Positions 8,331 through 18,093 of a stretch of DNA of 32,222 nucleotides are shown here, one piece after another (within the stretch, counting starts at the first letter, position 1; every line of letters begins with the position of its first letter). The notes below the pieces were generated by a model. That model saw only the letters and a list, made by a program, of their open reading frames with translations. It searched no databases and was not told the origin of the DNA. The DNA comes from Bacteroidota bacterium. GTDB taxonomy: Bacteria; Bacteroidota; Ignavibacteria; UBA10030; UBA8401. The position numbers and the translations under genes were made by a program. The stretch lies in contig JAQUOA010000008.1 in the NCBI GenBank assembly GCA_028749215.1, positions 1 to 32,222 of the forward strand, in the 5' to 3' direction.

Positions 8331-9467
8331 TTACTTCGCGGCTAATGCCTGCAACAATCCTTTGACTCCGGCACCAAGATCAAATTTGTATCCCGATTCT
8401 TTCAATGTTAGTTCCAAAGCACCGATCATCATAATCATATCCAGCTCGTCGTAATATCCAAGATGTGAAATACGGAATATTTTTCCGGTAAAGTCATCTT
8501 GTCCGCCCGCGATGGTGATGCCGTATTTTCCTTTGAGGATTTTATTGAACGATTTCCATTCAACTCCCTCCGGAACCCATACCGGTGTAACCGCGAATGA
8601 TGGAAATTCGGAAAACAATTTTAATCCAATAGAAGAAACACCGGCACGAATTGCACCCGCAAGACGTTTATGACGGCTCCATACATTTTCAATTCCTTCA
8701 TCAACAATTTTTTGGAGAGCAGCATCAACGCCTATCACTAACGACACGGCCGGAGTCCATGGCGTATCATTATCTTGATACGATTTCAACGCACGTTTCA
8801 AATCAAGATAGAATCTCGGCATCTTCGATGTCTCGATTGCAGCGACAGCTCGTTTGCTGAGTGCGACGAAAGCAAGTCCCGGCGGAATCATTAAACCTTT
8901 TTGCGAACCGGTGACGCACACATCAATTCCCCATTCATCAAAACGCATTTCGTGCGCCCCAACAGCCGTGATGCCGTCAACGCAGACCAATGCGTTGGAA
9001 TTTTCGCGGATTATTTTCGCCAATGCTTTCACATCCGTTGCCGCACCGGTCGACGTTTCGCTGTGTGTAAGGTACACCGCTTTAGCATCCGGGTTTGCTT
9101 TCAGAGCAGAAAGAATTTGTTCTTCGGTCGGCGCTTTTCCCCATTCAATTTTAATTTCAACGACATTTAAGCCGTACACTTTCGGCATCTTTACCCAGCG
9201 TTCGCCGAACTTTCCGCCGTTGCACGAAATAACTTTATCACCGGGTGAGAACAAACTGACGAATGTTGATTCGACACCGCCGGTTCCTGAACAGGTCAGA
9301 GTAATAACCGGTTGTTCAGTTTGGAAAAGGTATTTTAAATTTTTGTTAACTCGCGTCGTCACCTCGTTGAATTCAGGATTGCGATGATGGATGATCGGTT
9401 CCGCCATCTTCAACATTACGGTTTCCGGAATCGGCGTGGGTCCTGGGGTAAATAATCGTTTTTTCAT
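8331..9467 (-). CDS. Class V aminotransferase (alanine-glyoxylate / serine-pyruvate / phosphoserine aminotransferase-like)
   Basis: MKKRLFTPGPTPIPETVMLKM...HHRNPEF; PLP-lysine context VTGSQKGLMIPPGLAFVALS; adjacent to serA. Confidence 0.9.
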   Translation of the reverse strand: MKKRLFTPGPTPIPETVMLKMAEPIIHHRNPEFNEVTTRVNKNLKYLFQTEQPVITLTCSGTGGVESTFVSLFSPGDKVISCNGGKFGERWVKMPKVYGLNVVEIKIEWGKAPTEEQILSALKANPDAKAVYLTHSETSTGAATDVKALAKIIRENSNALVCVDGITAVGAHEMRFDEWGIDVCVTGSQKGLMIPPGLAFVALSKRAVAAIETSKMPRFYLDLKRALKSYQDNDTPWTPAVSLVIGVDAALQKIVDEGIENVWSRHKRLAGAIRAGVSSIGLKLFSEFPSFAVTPVWVPEGVEWKSFNKILKGKYGITIAGGQDDFTGKIFRISHLGYYDELDMIMMIGALELTLKESGYKFDLGAGVKGLLQALAAK

Positions 9468-9536
9468 AGTACATGCCCTTTGTAAAAAGAAAAAAGAAGG
9501 AACTGCGGGATTTTATAAGACTTCGACGTGAAGCTC

Positions 9537-10154
9537 TTACGCAACTTTTGAGGAAAGAAGTTCTTTTTCCTCGATACGACGCTCAATCATTTTCATCAGA
9601 TCGTTACGTCCGTCACCGGTGACTGCAGAAAAAGGTTGTATGCCGGCAAGATGTTTGTACTTGCTGAGCGCGCCACCGATGCAATTCATTTGGTTGATCA
9701 ATTTATTCTTCGGCAGTTTATCCGCCTTCGTAAGGACAAGAAGGAACGGGACTTTGTAGAAGTCGAGCCATCCCATCATCGTATTGTCCAGCTCTGTTGG
9801 TCCTAACCGAGCATCGACTATTTGAATGGCTAATGCAATTTGTTTTCGTGTGTGAAAAAATTCTTCAATAAGCTGTGTCCATCCCGCTTTCACATGCTCC
9901 GCAACTTTTGCATATCCGTATCCCGGCAGATCGACGAAATACAAATCCTTATTGATGAGATAGTAATTGAGCTCTCGTGTTTTTCCCGGTGTTGAACTGA
10001 CACGCGCAATATTTTTGCGATTGCACAGTTTATTCAGCAACGACGATTTACCAACGTTGGAACGTCCAATAAAAATAATTTCCGGAAGGTTGGTTTTAGG
10101 AAGTTGATGAAGGTTGGCTACACCGACTACAAAATCTACAGTAGAAATTTTCAT
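9537..10154 (-). CDS. engB: Ribosome biogenesis GTP-binding protein YsxC/EngB
   Basis: P-loop GRSNVGKSSLLNKL, SSTPGKTRELNYY, DLPGYGYAKV, LTKADKL motifs. Confidence 0.95.
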   Translation of the reverse strand: MKISTVDFVVGVANLHQLPKTNLPEIIFIGRSNVGKSSLLNKLCNRKNIARVSSTPGKTRELNYYLINKDLYFVDLPGYGYAKVAEHVKAGWTQLIEEFFHTRKQIALAIQIVDARLGPTELDNTMMGWLDFYKVPFLLVLTKADKLPKNKLINQMNCIGGALSKYKHLAGIQPFSAVTGDGRNDLMKMIERRIEEKELLSSKVA

Positions 10155-10191
10155 ACGCCTAACACATCTTTTTAGTTAAAGTCTCTGAACA

Positions 10192-10219
10192 ACAAAGGAT
10201 AGCAATCGCTATCCTTTGT
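10192..10219 (-). terminator. Strong hairpin just after rplQ, probable end of ribosomal superoperon (U-tract weak)
   Basis: ACAAAGGATAGC (10192-10203) - aatc - GCTATCCTTTGT (10208-10219): 12-bp perfect stem beginning 4 nt past the rplQ stop; followed on minus by TGTTCAG rather than a clean U-run. Confidence 0.6.
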
Positions 10220-10223
10220 ACGA

Positions 10224-10763
10224 TTATTGCTTTTCTGCAGCCGCGGTTTGTTCGCCCGCACTTGCTTCAGCTCCTGCTGTCGCAGGTTCGACTTTAGTAC
10301 TTTTCTTTTTCTGACTGATACGCGATCGACGATCTTGCTTCTTCTTCACCGGCGTTGCCGTTTCCTCAGCCTGCACGCCAAAATCAACAAGCTCCAGCAA
10401 TGCAACGTGAGCACCATCGCCCAAGCGCTGCCCGAGTTTTATCACTCTGGTATATCCGCCGGGACGGTTGGCCACTTTCGGTGCAATTTCGGTGAAGAGC
10501 ATTTTCACAACATCTTTGTCTTTGATGAAACGGGCAACTTCGCGGCGTGCATGAATATTCTTCGGCGCACCGTCAACTTCTTTTGCCACAGCATTCTTTG
10601 CCCGGGTAATAATTTTCTCTACCACGGCACGTGCTTCTTTTGCTTTTGCCAGTGTTGTCTTGATTCTTTTATGACGCAATACCGATGTTGACAAAGCGCT
10701 TAACAGAGCTTTACGGTGACTTGCTGTTCGATTTAATTTTCTTCCTGCTCGTCCATGTATCAT
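10224..10763 (-). CDS. rplQ: 50S ribosomal protein L17 with ~50-aa Lys/Ala/Glu-rich C-terminal extension
   Basis: MIHGRAGRKLNRTASHRKALLSALSTSVLRHKRIKTTLAKAKEARAVVEKIITRAK... Confidence 0.97.
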   Translation of the reverse strand: MIHGRAGRKLNRTASHRKALLSALSTSVLRHKRIKTTLAKAKEARAVVEKIITRAKNAVAKEVDGAPKNIHARREVARFIKDKDVVKMLFTEIAPKVANRPGGYTRVIKLGQRLGDGAHVALLELVDFGVQAEETATPVKKKQDRRSRISQKKKSTKVEPATAGAEASAGEQTAAAEKQ

Positions 10764-10775
10764 TGCAATATCCTT

Positions 10776-11762
10776 TTATTCGCTGTCTTTCAAATATTTG
10801 TCAACATCCATACCGAAGGTAAGATTGTTGGCGTCAACAATTGCTGTTAACTCTGCCAGTGATTTACGCCCGAAGTTACGGAACTTCAATAACTCGCCTT
10901 CATCTTTACGAACCAGGTCGCCGAGCGTTTTAATATCGGCCGCACGCAGGCAATTGTGCGAACGGACGGAGAGTTCAAGTTCATCGACCGGCGTGATCAA
11001 GATTTTTCGGATGCGGGAAATCTCTTCATCCCGTTCGGTATCTTCTTTTTCTGTTTCCTGTGTTGCATCAAAATTAATAAAGAATTGAATATGGTCACGC
11101 AAAATTTTTCCTGCATACGCAACGGCGTCTTTCGGCACAATGGAACCGTCGGTATCAACTTCCAAAATCAATTTTTCATAATCCGTCTGCTGGCCGACGC
11201 GTGTCGATTCAACATGGTACCGCACATTCACGATCGGTGTAAAAATTGAATCGATCGTAATGGTACCGACGGGCTGATCGGGCATTTTGTTTTCTTCCGA
11301 TGTAACGTACCCTTTGCCACGTCCGATGCGAAATTCAATTTCAAAATCGGCATCTTTATTCAGCGTGGCAATCTGTAATTCCGGATTCATGATTTCGACT
11401 TCAGGGCTTGCGTTTTGAATATCTCCCGCCAAGAATTTTCCCGATCCTTTTAAATGGACGGAGACTTTTCCCACTTTTTTATTCGTCGCCTTCAACCGTA
11501 CTTGTTTGAGGTTCAAAATCATGTCGGACACGTCTTCGACGATGCCGGGAAGAGTGGTGAATTCATGAACAATTCCCTCGACCCGAAGCGCCGTAATGGC
11601 GTATCCAGGAAGCGATGAAAGAAGAACCCGGCGTAATGCATTTCCAATGGTAACGCCGTATCCTTTTTCTAACGGTTGGACGATAAATCTGCCGAACGTT
11701 TCTGTGCTTGAAGTTTCTTCAAGAAGAACGTTTTCAGGCATTTGAAATTGTGTGTTACTCAT
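10776..11762 (-). CDS. rpoA: DNA-directed RNA polymerase subunit alpha
   Basis: FGRFIVQPLEKGYGVTIGNALRRVLLSSLPGYAITALRVEG...; C-terminal domain ELELSVRSHNCLRAADIKTLGDLV. Confidence 0.98.
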   Translation of the reverse strand: MSNTQFQMPENVLLEETSSTETFGRFIVQPLEKGYGVTIGNALRRVLLSSLPGYAITALRVEGIVHEFTTLPGIVEDVSDMILNLKQVRLKATNKKVGKVSVHLKGSGKFLAGDIQNASPEVEIMNPELQIATLNKDADFEIEFRIGRGKGYVTSEENKMPDQPVGTITIDSIFTPIVNVRYHVESTRVGQQTDYEKLILEVDTDGSIVPKDAVAYAGKILRDHIQFFINFDATQETEKEDTERDEEISRIRKILITPVDELELSVRSHNCLRAADIKTLGDLVRKDEGELLKFRNFGRKSLAELTAIVDANNLTFGMDVDKYLKDSE

Positions 11763-11795
11763 AATCGGTTCCCACCAAGTGAAAAAAACTATAAA

Positions 11796-12407
11796 TTATT
11801 TGGAGTACAGCTCGACAACGAGCTGTTCGTTTGCCAGCAACGGAATTTCTTCACGCTCCGGCACACGTAAAAATGTTCCTGCCATGCCAGCTTTATCAAG
11901 ACTTACCCAGCCGTACATCGACGCATCTTTCACGCGTTTCATTGCGTTGTGAATAATGTCGAGCTGACGGCTCTTTTCACGCACTGTGATGATATCTCCT
12001 GCACGCAATTGGAAAGACGGAATATTCACCTTCTCGTTGTTCACAAGAAAATGCCCGTGATTGACAAGCTGACGCGATGCACGGCGTGTCGGCGCTAATC
12101 CAAGCCGATAGACGACGTTGTCGAATCGCTGCTCGAGCAGTTTTACGAGATTATCGCCGGTCTTTCCTTTCATGTGCGACGCTTTTTCAAAATATGTACG
12201 GAATTGTCGTTCCAACACTCCGTAGATATATTTCATTTTTTGTTTTTCTTTAAGCTGTAATCCGTATTCGGAGGTCTTTTGCCGTTTGCCTTTACCATGC
12301 TGACCCGGACCGTACGGGCGACGCTCCATAAACTTGTTTGCTTTTTGACTTAAGGCAATACCAAGTTTGCGGGATTGCTTTACTATTGAACCTGTTGAAC
12401 GTGCCAT
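11796..12407 (-). CDS. rpsD: 30S ribosomal protein S4
   Basis: KQSRKLGIALSQKANKFMERRPYGPGQHG...; S4 domain RLGLAPTRRASRQLVNHGHFLVN. Confidence 0.98.
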   Translation of the reverse strand: MARSTGSIVKQSRKLGIALSQKANKFMERRPYGPGQHGKGKRQKTSEYGLQLKEKQKMKYIYGVLERQFRTYFEKASHMKGKTGDNLVKLLEQRFDNVVYRLGLAPTRRASRQLVNHGHFLVNNEKVNIPSFQLRAGDIITVREKSRQLDIIHNAMKRVKDASMYGWVSLDKAGMAGTFLRVPEREEIPLLANEQLVVELYSK

Positions 12408-12435
12408 TCTACTTTTTTATTCCTTTAATTAAGAA

Positions 12436-12840
12436 TTAGACTCTGCGTCGTTTTGGTGGACGGCATCCATTGTGAGGTATCGGGGTGATGTCACGAATGA
12501 TCGTCACTTCCAAACCGGCGGTCTGTAATGCACGAATCGCAGCTTCACGACCGGAGCCAGGGCCTTTCACGAACACTTCCACTTTGCGAAGACCAAGATC
12601 GTACGCTTCTTTCGCCGCTGCTTCTGCCGACGTTTGTGCCGCATACGGTGTGTTCTTGCGCGATCCTTTAAATCCGTTCTTTCCCGCTGAAGACCATGCA
12701 ATGGTGTTTCCGTACGTATCGGTAATTGTCACAATAACGTTGTTGAAAGTTGCTTTGACGAACGCTTTGCCGTTCACATCAACATGAATTTTCTTTTTCT
12801 TTTTTGCCGCGGTCGTTGGCGCCGCTTGTTGTTTTGCCAC
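12436..12840 (-). CDS. rpsK: 30S ribosomal protein S11 (GTG start)
   Basis: [37 protein letters not shown]...[18 protein letters not shown]. Confidence 0.98.
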   Translation of the reverse strand: MAKQQAAPTTAAKKKKKIHVDVNGKAFVKATFNNVIVTITDTYGNTIAWSSAGKNGFKGSRKNTPYAAQTSAEAAAKEAYDLGLRKVEVFVKGPGSGREAAIRALQTAGLEVTIIRDITPIPHNGCRPPKRRRV

Positions 12841-12860
12841 AGTTCTACCTTTCAGACTAA

Positions 12861-13244
12861 TTATTTCTTAGCGATTGCTTTCTTCTTTCCTGCGACTGTC
12901 TTACGTTTTCCTTTTCTCGTCCGCGAATTCGTTCTGGACCGCTGACCGCGCACGGGCAAACCTTTGCGATGACGAAGGCCGCGATACGCGCCGATATCCA
13001 TCAACCGCTTGATGTTCATTTGCGTTTCAGCGCGAAGAGCACCTTCGGTTTTATATTCGGTTTGAAGAATAGTTCGGATCTTATTTACTTCTTCATCGGT
13101 CAATGATCCTACTTTTTTGTTTTCATCTATACCGGCCTTCGCAAGAATCTCCTGCGCAGTTGTACGGCCGATGCCGTAAATATAGGTGAGACCGATAACA
13201 CTTCGTTTATTTTTTGGTAAATCAACTCCTGCAATACGGGCCAC
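12861..13244 (-). CDS. rpsM: 30S ribosomal protein S13 (GTG start)
   Basis: [26 protein letters not shown]...[25 protein letters not shown]. Confidence 0.98.
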   Translation of the reverse strand: MARIAGVDLPKNKRSVIGLTYIYGIGRTTAQEILAKAGIDENKKVGSLTDEEVNKIRTILQTEYKTEGALRAETQMNIKRLMDIGAYRGLRHRKGLPVRGQRSRTNSRTRKGKRKTVAGKKKAIAKK

Positions 13245-13266
13245 TGATCAATCTCCTAAATGTCTA

Positions 13267-13380
13267 TTAACCTTGACGTTGTTTGTGTTTTGGATTCTTG
13301 CAAATGACCATCACTTTGCCTTTGCGGCGGACGATCTTGCAGTGTTCACAGATTTTCTTTACAGATGCACGAACTTTCAT
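13267..13380 (-). CDS. rpmJ: 50S ribosomal protein L36 (zinc-binding type); absent from the ORF track because of its length
   Basis: Translated by hand: [37 protein letters not shown], 37 aa, with Cys/His zinc ligands. Confidence 0.97.
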   Translation of the reverse strand: MKVRASVKKICEHCKIVRRKGKVMVICKNPKHKQRQG

Positions 13381-13399
13381 GGTCGTTCCTTTTCAACTC

Positions 13400-13618
13400 T
13401 TATTTGTAGCGGTAAGTAATTCTGCCTTTGGTTAAATCGTACGGAGATAATTCTACCGTAACTTTATCCCCTACCAAAATCTTAATGTAGTGCATACGCA
13501 TTTTGCCGGAGATGTGCGCAAGAATTTCGTGTCCATTGTCTAACTTTACCCGAAACGATGCATTGGGCAGCGTATCGGTTATGACTCCATCAACTTTTAT
13601 TGCGTCTTGTTTAGACAT
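13400..13618 (-). CDS. infA: Translation initiation factor IF-1
   Basis: [72 protein letters not shown]. Confidence 0.98.
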   Translation of the reverse strand: MSKQDAIKVDGVITDTLPNASFRVKLDNGHEILAHISGKMRMHYIKILVGDKVTVELSPYDLTKGRITYRYK

Positions 13619-14385
13619 TAATTATACATTGTTAAAACTTCTGCTTTGCCTTTGCCAACAACAATCGTGTATTCAAAGTGTGCCGACGGCTTTCCATCCT
13701 GCGTCACAATTGTCCAACGATCTGCCAGTGTCCGCACTTTGTACGATCCCGCGTTCACCATCGGCTCAATCGCCAATGTCATCCCTGCACACAGCATCAC
13801 GCCTTTATTAGGCTTTCCATAATTTGGAACTTGCGGATCTTCGTGCAACTCTCTTCCTACCGCATGACCCACTAAATCTCTGACCACCGAAAAACCTTCT
13901 GCTTCAACATGCGATTGAACGGCGTTGGCAATATCTCCGATCCGATTTCCATCCACCGCTTTTTCCACTGCACGATCGAGCGACTCTTTTGTTACCCGCA
14001 TCAATCTTCTTTTTTCTTCAGAAACATCACCAACCGCAAATGTGAAAGCCCCGTCTCCGAAAAATCCATTTTTCTTTGCCCCTACGTCAATCGAAACTAT
14101 CTCCCCTTCGCGCAAAATTCTTTTCCCCGGTATGCCATGAACCACTTCATCGTCAACTGAGATGCACAATGTTCCAGGAAACGGGTTGCCTACTTCTGCA
14201 CCGTATCCTTTGAACGCCGGCACCGCCCCACAGCTTCGAATGTAATCTTCAGCCATTAAATCAAGCTGTAAAGTTGAAGCACCGGGTTTAATCTGCGTTC
14301 CAATAAGCTTTATGACATCGCTTACTATTCGGCAGCTTTCACGCATCAACTCAATTTCTTCTGCCGTTTTAATTGTTATTGCCAT
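13618..14385 (-). CDS. map: Type I methionine aminopeptidase; stop overlaps infA ATG (TAATG)
   Basis: [20 protein letters not shown]...[14 protein letters not shown]...[14 protein letters not shown]...[18 protein letters not shown]; the ORF track starts 18 nt upstream at 14403. Confidence 0.97.
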   Translation of the reverse strand: MAITIKTAEEIELMRESCRIVSDVIKLIGTQIKPGASTLQLDLMAEDYIRSCGAVPAFKGYGAEVGNPFPGTLCISVDDEVVHGIPGKRILREGEIVSIDVGAKKNGFFGDGAFTFAVGDVSEEKRRLMRVTKESLDRAVEKAVDGNRIGDIANAVQSHVEAEGFSVVRDLVGHAVGRELHEDPQVPNYGKPNKGVMLCAGMTLAIEPMVNAGSYKVRTLADRWTIVTQDGKPSAHFEYTIVVGKGKAEVLTMYN

Positions 14386-14408
14386 TGGCGTCCAAACAAT
14401 CAACCGAT

Positions 14409-15749
14409 TTAGCGACCGATACGGCCTTTAATCTTACCGCTCTTCATGAAACCATCGTAGTGACGCATCAGCAAATGTGATTCAATTTGCTGCAAGGTAT
14501 CGAGCGCCACACCGACAATAATTAACAAACTTGTTCCGCCAAAAAAAGATGCAAAGGTCGGGGTAATTCCAAATCGAATCATAAACGCCGGAAGAATTGC
14601 AACAATAGCCAAAGAAATTGATCCGGGCAATGTAATCTTCGTTAAAATGTTGTCGATAAAATCTGATGTATGTTTCCCGGGACGAATGCCTGGGATAAAT
14701 CCGCCATTCTTTTGCATGTTATCAGCAACGTCAGTCGGGTTAAATGCGATGGCCGTATAAAAATATGTGAAGAACACAATCATCAAACCGTAAAAGAATG
14801 AATACGTGAACGAGGTATGATCAAGGTATCCGGCTATCGACCCAACAAAATCACTTTCAGGGAAAAACGTCAACACCGTCTGAGGAATAAACATAATTGA
14901 CTGAGCAAAAATAATCGGCATAACTCCTGCCGTATTCACCCGCATTGGAATATATTGTGTTACTCCGCCGTACACTTTTCGTCCAACCACACGTTTTGCA
15001 TACTGCACCGGAATGCGGCGCGTCCCCTGCGTAATCATCACAACGCCGGCAACAATCAACAACATTCCTGCCCAGATAATAAGTTCAATGATAATCGGTC
15101 GTGCACCTGAATTGACAAGATCCAACTCTCCGAGAATCGCATGCGGGAATCGTGCGATGATACCGATAAAAATAATTAGTGAAATACCATTTCCAATACC
15201 ACGCTCCGTAATTTGTTCACCGAGCCACATCATGAACATTGTGCCCGCGGTAAGGAATAACATTGTGCTGAAGGTGAATAGAACACCATGCACTTCAACC
15301 GGAACAATCGGAATTCCATTGGCATTAAGACTTCCCAGCCGCACGGTGACGCCCCATGCCTGCAACAATGAAATTACTACGGTACCAACACGAGTATATT
15401 GATTGATCTTCTTTCGACCTGCATCGCCTTCCTTTTGTAATTTTTGGAAGAAGGGAACAACAGCACCGAGCAATTGAATTATAATAGAGGCGCTGATGTA
15501 CGGCATAATGCCGAGCGCAAAAATTGCGGCATTGCTAAACGCACCGCCCACAAAAAGATCGTAGAGACCAAACAGCGTATTCGATGCTTGGTTCCGCATT
15601 GATTCCGCCAGGACGCCGGCATCAATACCGGGAAGCGTAACGTGAGATCCGATGCGGACGACAATTAAGATCGCCGCGGTGTACAGGATTCGTGTCCGCA
15701 GTTCTTCAATCTTAAAAATATTTCTGAAATTTTCAGTAATCTTACTCAT
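14409..15749 (-). CDS. secY: Preprotein translocase subunit SecY
   Basis: ORF track 14409-15830; likely start ATG 15749 (MSKITENFRNIFKIEELRTRILYT...), avoiding overlap with rplO. Motifs ALGIMPYISASIIIQLL, GIGNGISLIIF. Confidence 0.97.
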   Translation of the reverse strand: MSKITENFRNIFKIEELRTRILYTAAILIVVRIGSHVTLPGIDAGVLAESMRNQASNTLFGLYDLFVGGAFSNAAIFALGIMPYISASIIIQLLGAVVPFFQKLQKEGDAGRKKINQYTRVGTVVISLLQAWGVTVRLGSLNANGIPIVPVEVHGVLFTFSTMLFLTAGTMFMMWLGEQITERGIGNGISLIIFIGIIARFPHAILGELDLVNSGARPIIIELIIWAGMLLIVAGVVMITQGTRRIPVQYAKRVVGRKVYGGVTQYIPMRVNTAGVMPIIFAQSIMFIPQTVLTFFPESDFVGSIAGYLDHTSFTYSFFYGLMIVFFTYFYTAIAFNPTDVADNMQKNGGFIPGIRPGKHTSDFIDNILTKITLPGSISLAIVAILPAFMIRFGITPTFASFFGGTSLLIIVGVALDTLQQIESHLLMRHYDGFMKSGKIKGRIGR

Positions 15750-15759
15750 TAAAGTGTAC

Positions 15760-16248
15760 TCATGCTTTTGCTGCAGCGTGTTCGCGCACGATTTCTTGCG
15801 TTGAACCGCCGACAGCCGTAATTTTTTCAACTGCAGATTTGCTGAACTTGTGAGCTGCGATTTTGAGCTTTGCTTTCAATTCACCATCGCCGAGAATTTT
15901 TACCGGCGATTTTTTATCTGACACTGTTCCGAGTTTATACAGCACCTCCGGATTGACGACACCGTCGCTGATTTTTTCCTCATCAACTAATTTTTGCAAC
16001 ACTTCAACATTGACGATTGCATATTCAATTCGATGCACCGGTGTAAATCCGAATTTCGGAAGGCGGCGCACCAACGGCATTTGACCCCCTTCAAAATTGC
16101 GTTTCTCTCCTGAACCGGATCGTGATCCTTGACCTTTGTGACCGCGTGTGGATGTACCGCCGTGCCCCGAGCCCTGGCCTCTGCCGATACGTTTTCTTTT
16201 CTTTCTGGAACCTTGTGCAAAATGAAGATTACTTAAAATGTCTGCCAT
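15760..16248 (-). CDS. rplO: 50S ribosomal protein L15
   Basis: [53 protein letters not shown]. Confidence 0.98.
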   Translation of the reverse strand: MADILSNLHFAQGSRKKRKRIGRGQGSGHGGTSTRGHKGQGSRSGSGEKRNFEGGQMPLVRRLPKFGFTPVHRIEYAIVNVEVLQKLVDEEKISDGVVNPEVLYKLGTVSDKKSPVKILGDGELKAKLKIAAHKFSKSAVEKITAVGGSTQEIVREHAAAKA

Positions 16249-16270
16249 ATTTCTCCTGTGGTAACTTTAC

Positions 16271-16301
16271 TAGCCATAGGCTAACGCTCCGGAGTCGGAG
16301 C
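16271..16301. other. Two tandem perfect hairpins between rpmD and rplO
   Basis: TAGCC-ata-GGCTA (16271-16283) and GCTCCG-gagt-CGGAGC (16286-16301). Confidence 0.5.
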
Positions 16302-16315
16302 TCGCGTACCGTAGA

Positions 16316-16510
16316 TTAGTCTTTTACTTCTTCAACCTTAACGAGATGTCGAACTGCATTTACCATACCGCGAATTTGCGGCGTATCGGTATGAACGACG
16401 GTATAATTCGGCCGTCCAAGACCAAGTGCTTTAATTGTGTCTTTGTGTTTCTGCAACGTATCAATAATGCTGACCGTTTGTGTAATTTTAATTTTTTTCG
16501 GCGCTGCCAT
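16316..16510 (-). CDS. rpmD: 50S ribosomal protein L30
   Basis: [64 protein letters not shown] track start 16516 is GTG, the ATG at 16510 is more likely. Confidence 0.95.
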   Translation of the reverse strand: MAAPKKIKITQTVSIIDTLQKHKDTIKALGLGRPNYTVVHTDTPQIRGMVNAVRHLVKVEEVKD

Positions 16511-16526
16511 AATCACTCACAAAAAT

Positions 16527-17030
16527 TTAGTTTTGAAAAAGTTCCTGCAGCGAAATACCGCGTTCATTGGCTATCATTTTTGCATCGCGCATTGACTGCA
16601 AGGCACGCAACGTCGCTTTCACAATATTGTGAGGATTCGGAGAACCCATTTGCTTTGTCAGCACATCCTTTACTCCGGCCATTTCCAATACAGCACGAAC
16701 GCCTCCGCCGGCAATCAATCCCGTTCCGGGCGCCGCAGGACGAAGCAATACTTTACCTGCTCCAAATTTCCCCACAGCATCGTGCGGCACAGTTCCGTTG
16801 ATCAAAGGAACTTTCACAACATTTTTCTTCGCATCGTCGGTACCTTTTGAAATTGCATCGGCAACTTCGTTTGCTTTTCCAAGACCGATGCCCACATGTC
16901 CGTTTCCGTCTCCCACCACAACAATCGCGTTAAAGCTGAATCGGCGTCCGCCTTTCACAACTTTTGCCACACGGTTGATGTGCACCAGCTTGTCTTTTAG
17001 ATCTAAATCACTTGCTTTTATTCGTGCCAA
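16527..17030 (-). CDS. rpsE: 30S ribosomal protein S5 (TTG start)
   Basis: [41 protein letters not shown]...; start codon complement of 17028-17030 is TTG with upstream GAGG. Confidence 0.98.
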   Translation of the reverse strand: MARIKASDLDLKDKLVHINRVAKVVKGGRRFSFNAIVVVGDGNGHVGIGLGKANEVADAISKGTDDAKKNVVKVPLINGTVPHDAVGKFGAGKVLLRPAAPGTGLIAGGGVRAVLEMAGVKDVLTKQMGSPNPHNIVKATLRALQSMRDAKMIANERGISLQELFQN

Positions 17031-17072
17031 GATAAAACCTCACAATAATGATGATACTCTTTTATTGGAAAG

Positions 17073-17143
17073 CTGTCGGGAGAGGAGTCGAACCTCTACA
17101 TACGCCTCCAAAGGGCGCTGTCCTGCCATTAGACGACCCGACA
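17073..17143 (-). tRNA. tRNA-Gln (anticodon UUG), no encoded CCA
   Basis: Minus: TGTCGGG TC GTCT-AATGGCA-GGAC A GCGCC-CTTTGGA-GGCGT ATGT AGAGG-TTCGACT-CCTCT CCCGACA G. All four arms pair; loop CTTTGGA gives anticodon TTG; U1-A72 and G73 fit bacterial tRNA-Gln. Confidence 0.95.
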
Positions 17144-17148
17144 ACATT

Positions 17149-17517
17149 TTAAAATTTCAATCCGCCTTCACGCGCACCGTCGGCAAATGCTTTTACTCTG
17201 CCGTGGTACAAATATCCGTTACGATCGAACACAACCGTTGTAATTTTTTTATCAAGAGCTTTTTTGGCAAAAAGTTTGCCGACCACCGCACTCTTCTCCA
17301 ATTTCGATTTCGCTGATGCAAGTTCTTCTTTCACTTCTTTTGAATTAGTAGAAAGAGAAAGCAGGGTCTTTCCAGCCGTATCGTCAATAATCTGCCCATA
17401 AATTTCATTCAAGCTGCGGTACACAGAAAACCGCGGGCGTTCTGTGGTACCGAAAATTTTCTTCCGAATAGTTTGCTTAATGCGAAGACGGCGTTTATTT
17501 GGTTCTTTTTTTATCAT
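17149..17517 (-). CDS. rplR: 50S ribosomal protein L18
   Basis: [49 protein letters not shown]...[26 protein letters not shown]. Confidence 0.98.
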   Translation of the reverse strand: MIKKEPNKRRLRIKQTIRKKIFGTTERPRFSVYRSLNEIYGQIIDDTAGKTLLSLSTNSKEVKEELASAKSKLEKSAVVGKLFAKKALDKKITTVVFDRNGYLYHGRVKAFADGAREGGLKF

Positions 17518-17535
17518 ATGCTCAACGTAAAGTTA

Positions 17536-18081
17536 TTATTTCGCTCCGGCCGCAGTTTTACCGGCTTTGCGACGGATATATTCACCTTCGTACTTCACTC
17601 CCTTGCCCTTGTACGGTTCAGGCGGTTTGAAGGATCGAATCTTTGCAGCAATTAAACCGACGAGCTGTTTGTCAAAGCCGCTGATCACGATATTCGTCGG
17701 CGTCGGCGCTTCAATTTTAATAGTTTCCGGTGCACGGAACACAATTGCATGTGAAAAGCCGAGAGCGAGTTGAAGATTCTTTCCTTTAATTTCTGCCTTG
17801 TAACCCACACCGACGAGTTCCAATTTTTTTGTGAATCCTGATGCAACACCTTTTACCATGTTGGCAATGTTGGCTCGTGTGGTTCCATGTAAAGCGCGGT
17901 CCGGACGATCGTCTGAACTGCGTGTCACATGAACTTCATTAGCTTTCACTTCAACGGCAACACGCGGATGAATTTGTTCTTTCAACTCACCGGCTTTCCC
18001 TTTTACGGTAACAACTCCGTTGTTGACGGTGACCGTGATACCGCTTGGGATGACAACTGGTTTTCTACCAATACGTGACAC
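17536..18081 (-). CDS. rplF: 50S ribosomal protein L6 (GTG start)
   Basis: MSRIGRKPVVIPSGITVTVNNGVVTVKGKAGEL...PPEPYKGKGVKYEGEYIRRKAGKT. Confidence 0.98.
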   Translation of the reverse strand: MSRIGRKPVVIPSGITVTVNNGVVTVKGKAGELKEQIHPRVAVEVKANEVHVTRSSDDRPDRALHGTTRANIANMVKGVASGFTKKLELVGVGYKAEIKGKNLQLALGFSHAIVFRAPETIKIEAPTPTNIVISGFDKQLVGLIAAKIRSFKPPEPYKGKGVKYEGEYIRRKAGKTAAGAK

Positions 18082-18093
18082 TGTCTTCTCCTT

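Noticed and set aside
13386-15760. Absence of adk between secY and map considered as a deletion
   Set aside because: A secY-map-infA-rpmJ order without adk is common in FCB bacteria.
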